From: Rikenellaceae bacterium
Lineage (GTDB): Bacteria > Bacteroidota > Bacteroidia > Bacteroidales > Rikenellaceae
Length of the DNA stretch: 8,036 bases
Direction of reading: 5' to 3'
NCBI GenBank assembly: GCA_020859745.1
Contig: JAJBVQ010000087.1
Coordinates: 1 to 8,036 of the forward strand
Shown here: positions 1-5,428 of the stretch, one piece after another
How the letters are laid out: every line of letters starts with the position of its first letter
Position numbering within the stretch: the stretch's first letter is position 1
Notes under the pieces: generated by a model
Told to the model about the DNA's origin: nothing
The model's database searches: none
What the model saw: only the letters and a program-made list of their open reading frames with translations
Position numbers and translations under genes: made by a program

Positions 1-2194
1 TCGCTCCCGACCCGAAATCCTCCTGATCCATTAAGAACCCCCGGTCCATCCGCTGGAAAGCCCGTTCCGTGCGCCGCAGCGGGGTCGGAGAGATGTAATT
101 GCCCGCAAAGCCGTTCAGCGCCGCCGAGAAAATCCACGACCGCGGCGTGTACTCGATCTCCAGCACCCCGATCGTCTGCGGCCCCGTAGCCGTGCGAAGG
201 CTTTTGTAGTACACCGTCTCTGTCCCGGCCGTTTCGCCCGTGCTCTCCTGCAATTCGATTGCCGTCGGGTTCGACGTGTAGCGGTTGTCCGACAACACGC
301 CCGCCGCGCGGAGCCAAAGTTGCTGGCCCAGCTGCACCTCCGCCGACAGCTCGATCCCGACGTGCCGCGTGTCGATGCCCGACATCAGGTAGTTGCAGAA
401 GAAATGGTTCAGGTCGTCGTAGAAGTCTCGCACCTCCGTGCGGTTGCGCAGCGCGGTGGCGAAGGCCCCGAAGTAGGCCCGGAAAAAGGGCGTGCGATAG
501 TTCACACTCACCTCCGCACCGAGAATACTCTCGTTCTTGAGATCGGGAACCAGGGCATTGCGGTACTCCGGCGAGATAAAGGCGTTCTGCGGTGTCGGGG
601 CGAGGCTCTGCGCCGTGAGGCGGAAGCCCGCCCGGAAACGGTTGCCGATATTGTAGCCTACCCCGCCCCGAATGAACCACTCGGCCCGCGCGAGCCACGG
701 CGACCAGCCGAACGACTCCGAACCGGGGAAATTCTGCTTGTCGTAGTAGCCGAAACGATGATATGCCGCTGCCCCTATGGCCCCCGCCGTTTCGAAATCC
801 CACTCCCGGTAACGCTTGGTAAAGCGCGTCCAGAGCCGCGGGAAGAGCGCCTGCATGGAGTATTTGTAACCGAACTCACCGCCCTCGCGCACCTGCCGAT
901 TCGGGTGGCGCATGTCGCTCTGCGTATTGTTTTGAACATCCTCCGGGTTCTCGGCGAAAACGTCCACGTCCAGCCAGTAGTCCGCACCCAGCAAGTCGTC
1001 CAATCGCTTGTAATTCAGGTTCTCAGCGGCGAATAGTTCGATGCCGCCGCGTAACAGCGTTTTGGCGTCCGGCCGCCATTCCGCCACCGACTGCAAGGTG
1101 AACTCGCGGTAGTCCCGCACCCGGCTGGCGAGGATATAATGCGCCCGCGGGTTGTCGTAGCGGTTCCGCTCCACCAGCGCAGCCCAGTCGATCTGGCGCA
1201 CATTTTCGTCCGTGCGCCACAGCTCGGTGACGATGCCGCGCATCTCGCTTCCTTCCGGCTGGAAGCTCGGCATATTGCGGTAGTAGTCCGGCCGCGGGTT
1301 CGGCGCGTTTTGCCAGTCGAGGCCGGAGTAGCTCTCCGTGCCGAATCGCGCCGCGAGGGTCGTGACGAGCCTGAATCGTTCGTTTCCGGAGATGTATTCG
1401 TGGGTCAGCATCGCCACCGGCTGCCGGGCTTCGCGGACGTTGGCCGACCGCTGTTTGCCGTTCCAGTGGCCCCACGCCGAGTTGTAGAGGTTGTTCCCCG
1501 TCAGTTCGTAGGCTTCCGCCGTCGAAGCCGACTGCAAAGCGCGCCGGGTCGGGGCATACCAAGCCGTCAGCGCGATCCGGTGCCTGTGGCCGCCGAACCG
1601 TTTCGACACCGACCCGAATGCGGCCCAACTGTCGTTCCACACGCCGTCGACCGCATAGGATCGGCCCCACGACCGCCCGGCAAAGAGGGAGTATCCCCAA
1701 CCGTTCGTTGCGTTCTCGCCGGAGTTGTAGCCCGCCGTGCAGCGAAAATTATAGCTGCGGTTGGAGGAGGAGAAAGATAGTTTGCCGCCGCGTGATTGCT
1801 GCCACGGCAGGATCTGCCGATCTTCGGAGCGGCCGACGGAGTAGGGAACGGTCTGGTCGGCGTCGTAAATCTCGGTGCCGACGGAGGTCAGCCCGCTGAC
1901 GGCGTTCCATGCCGGGGCGCCCCGAAACCAGTCGGTGAACGCGACACCGCCCATGCGGAAATCGCGGTACCGCCAGTCGTAGCCCCTCGGCTTATAACGT
2001 AGGAAGCTGAACCCGAAATCGGTGGTCTGCCCGAAGTAGCTGTCGTATGCCTGTAAAGGGCCGAATCCGAACGCGTCTTCCTCGCCGTCCAACCGCCACA
2101 GGGCACGCACCGCGGCAGGATCCTGTGCGTCCTGTGCGGATGTTTTGCTGTATATGGTCAGTAAAATAACGAAAAGCGTCAGAAAAATACGCAT
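1..2194 (-). CDS. TonB-dependent-receptor-like outer-membrane barrel, C-terminus beyond window
   Basis: The frame starts at ATG 2194-2192 and stays open for 731 codons to the left edge, so the C-terminus is missing. Residues 1-20 form a signal peptide (MRIFLTLFVILLTIYSKTSA, then QDAQ), implying export. Residues 60-90 resemble the plug of Bacteroidota TonB-dependent receptors: RGYDWRYRDFRMGG followed by VAFTDWFRG matches the usual RGYDs-y--v-iNG-p-ND pattern. What follows is barrel-like, with alternating aromatic strands and family-typical words such as AYELTGNNLYNSAWGHWNGK (229-248) and QNAPNPRPDYYRNMPSFQ (about residues 290-310). The known role of the family is TonB-driven uptake of large substrates across the outer membrane; the substrate here is unknown. 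Oddly, the roughly 100-residue carboxypeptidase-like domain and TonB box that usually precede the plug in these relatives are absent: only about 40 residues separate the signal peptide from the plug. No SusD-like partner is visible. Confidence is high for an outer-membrane barrel and moderate for active TonB-dependent transport. Confidence 0.85.
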   Translation of the reverse strand, partial: MRIFLTLFVILLTIYSKTSAQDAQDPAAVRALWRLDGEEDAFGFGPLQAYDSYFGQTTDFGFSFLRYKPRGYDWRYRDFRMGGVAFTDWFRGAPAWNAVSGLTSVGTEIYDADQTVPYSVGRSEDRQILPWQQSRGGKLSFSSSNRSYNFRCTAGYNSGENATNGWGYSLFAGRSWGRSYAVDGVWNDSWAAFGSVSKRFGGHRHRIALTAWYAPTRRALQSASTAEAYELTGNNLYNSAWGHWNGKQRSANVREARQPVAMLTHEYISGNERFRLVTTLAARFGTESYSGLDWQNAPNPRPDYYRNMPSFQPEGSEMRGIVTELWRTDENVRQIDWAALVERNRYDNPRAHYILASRVRDYREFTLQSVAEWRPDAKTLLRGGIELFAAENLNYKRLDDLLGADYWLDVDVFAENPEDVQNNTQSDMRHPNRQVREGGEFGYKYSMQALFPRLWTRFTKRYREWDFETAGAIGAAAYHRFGYYDKQNFPGSESFGWSPWLARAEWFIRGGVGYNIGNRFRAGFRLTAQSLAPTPQNAFISPEYRNALVPDLKNESILGAEVSVNYRTPFFRAYFGAFATALRNRTEVRDFYDDLNHFFCNYLMSGIDTRHVGIELSAEVQLGQQLWLRAAGVLSDNRYTSNPTAIELQESTGETAGTETVYYKSLRTATGPQTIGVLEIEYTPRSWIFSAALNGFAGNYISPTPLRRTERAFQRMDRGFLMDQEDFGSGA

Positions 2195-2196
2195 CG

Positions 2197-2219
2197 GCCT
2201 TTTTGGGTGTAAAAAAGGC
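2197..2219. promoter_or_regulatory. hairpin immediately upstream of the receptor start codon
   Basis: An 8-base-pair perfect stem (gccttttt / aaaaaggc on the plus strand, arms 2197-2204 and 2212-2219, 7-base loop) ends two bases before the ATG of the minus-strand receptor gene. In the mRNA the right arm contains the only purine-rich AAAAAGG that could act as a ribosome-binding region. It may therefore limit initiation (inference). The plus strand shows no gene that it could terminate. Confidence 0.4.
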
Positions 2220-2421
2220 ACGGTATCTTTTGCTAAACGCCCCACCAAGGACAACTACGACCTCTTCCGACACGAATAGCTCCAGACCCGTGCCGTGTGT
2301 GCACGTTTCTGAAGCTTGTCGGAAAGCTCGAAGGATGTGTAGTTGTTTTAGTGGGGAGCTTTAGTATGTGAGAACGTTTCGATTGTCGTTGCGCCCGGAG
2401 CCAGCGAGGGCAAAACCTTCA

Positions 2422-2468
2422 GGTTGCAGCCCTTCGCCGGGCGTGGCTCCGGGCTGCCCGCTGGCGCG
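2422..2468 (+). repeat. core repeat copy 1
   Basis: This 47-base copy begins ggttgcagccc and ends cccgctggcgcg. Inside it gcagccc (2426-2432) pairs with gggctgc (2451-2457). The part 2426-2457 matches 7372-7403 at 29 of 32 bases. The ending gcccgctggcgcggga (2456-2471) recurs exactly at 2690-2705 and, inverted with one change, at 2954-2969. Confidence 0.6.
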
Positions 2469-2581
2469 GGAATGTATAATCCGGTGGTTGGCAGACTTCA
2501 ACTTGCATTCAGTCCCCGTTGGTTACCGGCTTTGCGGCCAACAGTCGCAAATGCCACTCGCTGGCTGCGGTCATGTTATCC

Positions 2582-2599
2582 GGTGGCCTAAAGGCCACC
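2582..2599. repeat. tight hairpin ggtggcct / aggccacc
   Basis: A perfect 8-base inverted repeat with two bases between the arms (7-pair stem with a 4-base loop is the realistic fold). It lies inside the inverted-repeat-bounded block and has no T-run after it, so it is not a typical terminator. Confidence 0.5.
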
Positions 2600-2689
2600 C
2601 AGCCCGGAGTCACCACCGGCGTAGGGCTACACTCGCGATGCTCGTTTTGCCTCCGCTGGCTCCGGGCCGCACGGTCTGACCGCAAAGTC

Positions 2690-2705
2690 GCCCGCTGGCG
2701 CGGGA
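2690..2705 (+). repeat. second exact copy of the 16-mer gcccgctggcgcggga
   Basis: Identical to 2456-2471, where it forms the end of core repeat copy 1. The preceding bases (gaccgcaaagtcgcccg) also resemble gaccaaaagtcgcccg after the partial copy at 7372-7403, so this is probably the remnant end of another family member. Confidence 0.5.
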
Positions 2706-2882
2706 AAGACAATAGTCTTATCGAAGGCAAAGATAGCGATTTTTCGAACGTGTATGCGACGAACAAGCCGTTTCGGAATATTTTCCGCGGGCGTGCGGCC
2801 GTTATTCGGATAATTACACCCCTGCCGGTGTGCCCGAAAGTACCGCCCGTCGCTTGAAGGGCTGGACGCCCGGGTAGTTTCA

Positions 2883-2909
2883 GCCTTATGCTCGGTGTGA
2901 GCATAAGGC
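2883..2909. repeat. perfect 11-base-pair hairpin
   Basis: Arms gccttatgctc (2883-2893) and gagcataaggc (2899-2909) pair perfectly around a 5-base loop. There is no T-tract on either side, so a simple intrinsic terminator is unlikely. Read on the minus strand it lies downstream of the inverted core repeat copy (2957-3003), as the three-helix hairpins lie downstream of the plus-strand copies near 7600 and 7860. It may be the equivalent 3' hairpin of this family member. Confidence 0.55.
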
Positions 2910-2956
2910 CGCCATCAAATAAAGCCACGTGGAATGGTAAATCAATGGTTGGGTTC

Positions 2957-3003
2957 CGCGCCAGCGGGCGGGCCGGACGCCTCCCCTCGGGAGGCCCGCA
3001 ACC
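2957..3003 (-). repeat. core repeat copy 2 (inverted)
   Basis: On the minus strand this reads ggttgcgggcctccc to cccgctggcgcg and is 47 bases long, as are the other three full copies. It carries a 7-pair hairpin gcctccc / gggaggc (plus strand 2980-2996) with a 3-base loop. The 17 bases ggggaggcgtccggccc (minus strand of 2970-2986) recur exactly at 7943-7959 on the plus strand. Confidence 0.6.
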
Positions 3004-3019
3004 GACGCTGCCAGTGAGA

Positions 3020-3043
3020 GCAAAGCGAACATGTTCGCTTTGC
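3020..3043. repeat. perfect 24-base palindrome
   Basis: The half-site gcaaagcgaaca is followed immediately by its exact reverse complement, with no spacer. It sits inside a domain closed by the 10-base inverted repeat ggccggacgc (2971-2980) and gcgtccggcc (3112-3121). It could be a dimeric protein-binding site, a cruciform-forming site or the tip of a long RNA hairpin. Its centre, gaacatgttc, has too short a spacer to be a Gram-positive-type LexA box. Confidence 0.55.
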
Positions 3044-3181
3044 CGAACGGCGAGGAGGAAAACAAGCGAAGCGCAGTTAACTCTCGCGTTGCTCGATGCG
3101 GTCGCTCCCGGGCGTCCGGCCTACTGCTTATCACAATTTCTACTCTACGCGGTGCGCTGGCTTCGTGCCGGCAGCGGACGC

Positions 3182-3197
3182 GGAAACTGAGGTTTCC
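3182..3197. repeat. hairpin ggaaac-tgag-gtttcc
   Basis: A 6-pair perfect stem with a 4-base loop in the non-coding stretch, about 80 bases past the FISUMP fragment stop on the minus strand. It has no T-run, so a terminator role is uncertain. Confidence 0.35.
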
Positions 3198-3274
3198 ACT
3201 TGAGCCGGCAAACATCCTGACCCGGTCAATGCTTTTTCGGTGTGACCGCGGCACCTCCCCCTTCCGTATCCCCG

Positions 3275-3715
3275 TCACTCCCGTACGCAGCGGACGGGAA
3301 AGCCGATAGCCGGAACCGCATAACCTCCCTGGTATCCACCGGGATCGACAAGGCCGCTATTGCTGAACAAATAGTAATTCTTGTCGTCCCGTGTAGTAGT
3401 CCAGTTGCTGATCTCGACCCCGCACATGGCGAAATAACCGGTGGTCCAGTGACGATATCCGGTTACCGGATACCACGTCGGGGTAGGATTAGAGACTTCG
3501 ATCGTCCAGTAACGTCCCATGTCGGGATTCACTCCAGTCCATCGACTGTTGTCTACCGTGAACTTTACCCACGGATTTTGCGGGTTATCGGTCGTTCCGC
3601 CTTTCGGCACCCGCCACCCCGCCGGGCAGGGGTCGCAGTCGCTTCGGCGGTACCGCTCGGCAGCCGTCCGGGCTACTTCCCCTGCCCTACGTACCCTTGG
3701 TTGTCGATATACCAC
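3275..3715 (-). pseudogene. C-terminal fragment of a FISUMP-domain surface protein
   Basis: The open frame runs from a possible GTG at 3715 to TGA at 3275 (146 codons). Only the part from about 3640 onward looks like a real protein: CDPCPAGWRVPKGG at residues 27-40, a run of W/Y/G-rich strands, and the ending AIGFPVRCVRE, the classic start and end marks of the Fibrobacter succinogenes major paralogous domain of Bacteroidota lipoproteins and adhesins. Residues 1-25 are basic and look like an out-of-frame reading of the CBM9-like gene's tail, which this frame overlaps by 43 bases. There is no signal peptide and no N-terminal half of the domain, so the gene is most likely truncated at the 5' end. 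Codons here are noticeably more AT-ending (aat, act, tat) than in the neighbours. Alternative: a short functional protein using translational coupling, which I consider less likely. Confidence 0.6.
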
Positions 3716-4761
3716 GACGTTCCGCCGAAGCCCGGCGCCACGATGCGGTATGCGTCCCCCGCGGCATAAACGACGGGTTTGAATTCAAGCCCCTTGACCT
3801 TGATCCCGGCGGCTTTCAGCTCCTCCGGCGTGGCGGCCCAGCGGCCGTTGGCGCCCCGGAACTCCCGCTGGCGGAAATAGAGCTGCCGCAAAGCCCACTT
3901 GACATCTTCGTTCGGGTTCCACACGAACGGCGCGGTGCCCTTGCCCGCCGTAATGGTCGAGAATTGGAGGAACCCCCAGTATTCCGGCTCGTGGATGCTG
4001 ATCTTGCCGCTCGGCGCCCACACCCAGTTGTCCTCCGGCGTCTTGGGCCGCTTAGAGTACTTGCCGTCTACCACGTCGAGCTGCCACTGCACCCGCGAGA
4101 AGTTCAGCCGCCACTGTTCGCCGTCCTTGATCTCGCGTTTGCCGTACTGCACTTCCATCAGGGTCGAGAGCGGGATCGCCATTTCGAACGTCCATTTCTC
4201 GTCGGTGTCCGACGGGTCGTTCAGCGTTCCGTAGAGCTTCACCGCCGAACGCATCCCGTTCATATTCCATGCGTTGAGCGGCGCGCCGCCGTCGCGGTAG
4301 GGCCGGGTCAGCATCAAGTCCCATTCTGTCCCCAGAGCATTCACCTCGAACTCCATATAGTGGTGCGTACTCCCCGTAACGTCGAGGAAAACCTCGAAGT
4401 CGTTGTCCTGAAAAATAACGGACTCCCGTTCGGTTAGGGTCGCCCAGAGGTTCGGCTCGATCATCTCGGCGGCGATGTAGAGGTTCTTGTCGTCCCACAT
4501 CAGTTTGGCGCGGCAGCGGTGCCGCGGGGTGACGGGCCGGCTCTTACCCTGTATGTCCACGAAATCCGAAGTCCACGGCACGTCGGCCCACTCCGGGGTG
4601 TCGATGTTCCCGTCGATAGTCACGGCCTGCGGCGCGCGGTAGCAGACGTAATGCGGCGGAAGGAACTCATAGGGGTTGCCGAATTCGATGTTTTTCTGTG
4701 CAAAAAGGGTGGTCGCGGTGCCGGTAAGCAAGGCGGCGCTGAGGATGAGTGCTTTTTTCAC
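3673..4761 (-). CDS. secreted carbohydrate-binding family 9-like protein
   Basis: The start is GTG (4761-4759), giving 362 residues beginning MKKALILSAALLTGTATTLF. A signal peptide ends near AQ at residues 21-22, so the product is exported to the periplasm or surface. Residues about 45-268 match the CBM9/DOMON-like fold seen in 'carbohydrate-binding family 9-like' proteins: ITIDG-type start (VTIDGNIDTPEWADVPW, 47-63), KLMWDDKNLYIAAEM (86-100), DNDFEVFLDV (119-128), YMEFEVNALGTEWDL (135-149), WRLNFSRVQW (217-226) and WVWAPSG (246-252). The tail (269-362) is helical then ends in a short strand-rich piece. The known role of CBM9 is binding sugar ends; in this stand-alone family the ligand and any catalytic activity are unknown. 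No glycoside hydrolase or SusCD pair is adjacent. The stop lies only about 30 bases before the recognisable FISUMP homology. Length and ends look intact. Confidence 0.9.
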   Translation of the reverse strand: MKKALILSAALLTGTATTLFAQKNIEFGNPYEFLPPHYVCYRAPQAVTIDGNIDTPEWADVPWTSDFVDIQGKSRPVTPRHRCRAKLMWDDKNLYIAAEMIEPNLWATLTERESVIFQDNDFEVFLDVTGSTHHYMEFEVNALGTEWDLMLTRPYRDGGAPLNAWNMNGMRSAVKLYGTLNDPSDTDEKWTFEMAIPLSTLMEVQYGKREIKDGEQWRLNFSRVQWQLDVVDGKYSKRPKTPEDNWVWAPSGKISIHEPEYWGFLQFSTITAGKGTAPFVWNPNEDVKWALRQLYFRQREFRGANGRWAATPEELKAAGIKVKGLEFKPVVYAAGDAYRIVAPGFGGTSWYIDNQGYVGQGK

Positions 4762-4801
4762 GAAAGTTTATTTGGTTTGGGTTATGCGTTAAAACTTGTG
4801 T

Positions 4802-4881
4802 CAGGCCGGAGCCTCCCCCGGCGCAGGCCTGCAATAGGTCGCACCTACGACCTATTAACATGCCGCGCAGGCTCCGACCTG
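4802..4881 (-). terminator. large nested hairpin between the thioredoxin-like and CBM9-like genes
   Basis: The outer arms 4802-4814 and 4869-4881 pair over 13 bases with one mismatch (G-U in RNA). The tip is a perfect 9-pair stem aataggtcg / cgacctatt (4833-4841 and 4848-4856) with a 6-base loop. The region between contains the palindrome gcaggcctgc. It starts five bases after the TAA of the upstream gene, so a role in transcript termination or 3' protection is likely, but there is no U-tract of the usual kind. It could also be a member of the repeat elements in this window. Confidence 0.5.
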
Positions 4882-4885
4882 AATA

Positions 4886-5362
4886 TTATCTGATTTTCTG
4901 CAATACCGCGTCGGTGATGTTCCCCAGGTTGCCCTGCCAGTAAAGCTCGCCTTTGGAGTCGACCAGGATCGTGTAGGGCAGGAACTGCACGTTGAAGGCC
5001 TGATAGACTTTGCCGTCCGGGTCGGTGCCGATGTAGTACCGGTCGCCGCACTCTTTCAGGAGCTTGTCGGCGGCCGGCCCTTGGCGGGCCACCAGCACCA
5101 CGATCTGGATGCCCGAATCGCCGTTGCCGTACTTTTGCCGGATGTCGGCCAGCTTCGGGAAGAAGCGAGCCGAGGTGGCGTTGTCCGGGTCTTAGAACTC
5201 GACCAGCATCGGAGCGGTCTGGCCCGATCCCGGCCCGGCGGGAGCCGCGGTCAGCCATTGCACCCCCCTGAAATCGGGTATGCGCGAGCCGATCACCATC
5301 TTCTGGGCGAAAGCCGTCCCCGCTGCCAGCAGGGCGAGGCTCAACATAAGGAGCTTTTTCAT
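4886..5362 (-). pseudogene. secreted thioredoxin-fold protein, no CXXC, in-frame TAA at codon 57
   Basis: The frame starts at ATG 5362-5360 and would encode 158 residues ending at TAA 4886. Residues 1-20 (MKKLLMLSLALLAAGTAFAQ) are a signal peptide. The rest follows a TlpA/thioredoxin layout: strand PMLVEF (51-56), where the active-site loop WCxxC should follow; strand IQIVVLVA (85-92); and FLPYTILVDSKGELYWQGN (127-145) with the cis-proline P129 and the usual 'P-t-lvD--G' strand pair. At codon 57 (5194-5192) a TAA interrupts LVEF-stop-DPDNATSARFF. A single change from a tyrosine codon would explain it. Even when read through, the loop has no CXXC, so classical disulfide exchange is not expected. 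The only downstream restart (GTG at codon 88) would lack the signal peptide. It lies 66 bases after the ABC exporter gene, same strand, probably co-transcribed. A sequencing error is the main alternative. Confidence 0.75.
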
Positions 5363-5428
5363 CGTTCGGAGATATTAGGCCCTCCCGTTCCCGCCGCGGA
5401 AGGTGCGATGAAACGTTGAACAGGGCAA

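Larger units (their letters stand above)
2388..2672. repeat. block bounded by imperfect 29-base inverted repeats
   Basis: The left arm 2388-2416 and the right arm 2644-2672 are inverted copies agreeing at about 25 of 29 bases, with a perfect 14-base core (gcccggagccagcg at 2393-2406 against cgctggctccgggc at 2654-2667). The 285-base block has no coding capacity and contains one copy of the core repeat plus an internal hairpin at 2582-2599. The form is that of a small non-autonomous mobile element (MITE-like) or a large foldable RNA. No target-site duplication is obvious, so the mobile interpretation is weak. Confidence 0.45.
2195..3274. other. 1.1-kb non-coding stretch with hairpins and interspersed repeats
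   Basis: No frame here gives a protein-like translation: the short open frames are arginine/proline-rich and overlap on both strands. Instead the stretch holds a leader hairpin for the receptor gene (2197-2219), an inverted-repeat-bounded block (2388-2672), two core-repeat copies (2422-2468 plus, 2957-3003 minus), a duplicated 16-mer (2456-2471 and 2690-2705), and several strong hairpins or palindromes (2582-2599, 2883-2909, 3020-3043, 3182-3197). The section 2710-2880 is less GC-rich and I see nothing specific in it. I found no match to the Bacteroidota promoter consensus (TTTG, then TAnnTTTG) that I would trust. Confidence 0.7.

Noticed and set aside
320..1036. Plus-strand open frame of 238 codons opposite the receptor gene
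   Set aside because: It is an antisense shadow: the minus-strand frame gives a coherent signal peptide, plug and barrel, and this one does not.
3020..3043. LexA/SOS box of the CGAAC-N4-GTTCG type
   Set aside because: The half-sites match but are separated by two bases rather than four, and no SOS gene is adjacent.
2195..3274. tRNA or other standard RNA gene
   Set aside because: No cloverleaf with a TTCRANNC arm and acceptor stem could be found; the hairpins here do not fit a standard RNA.
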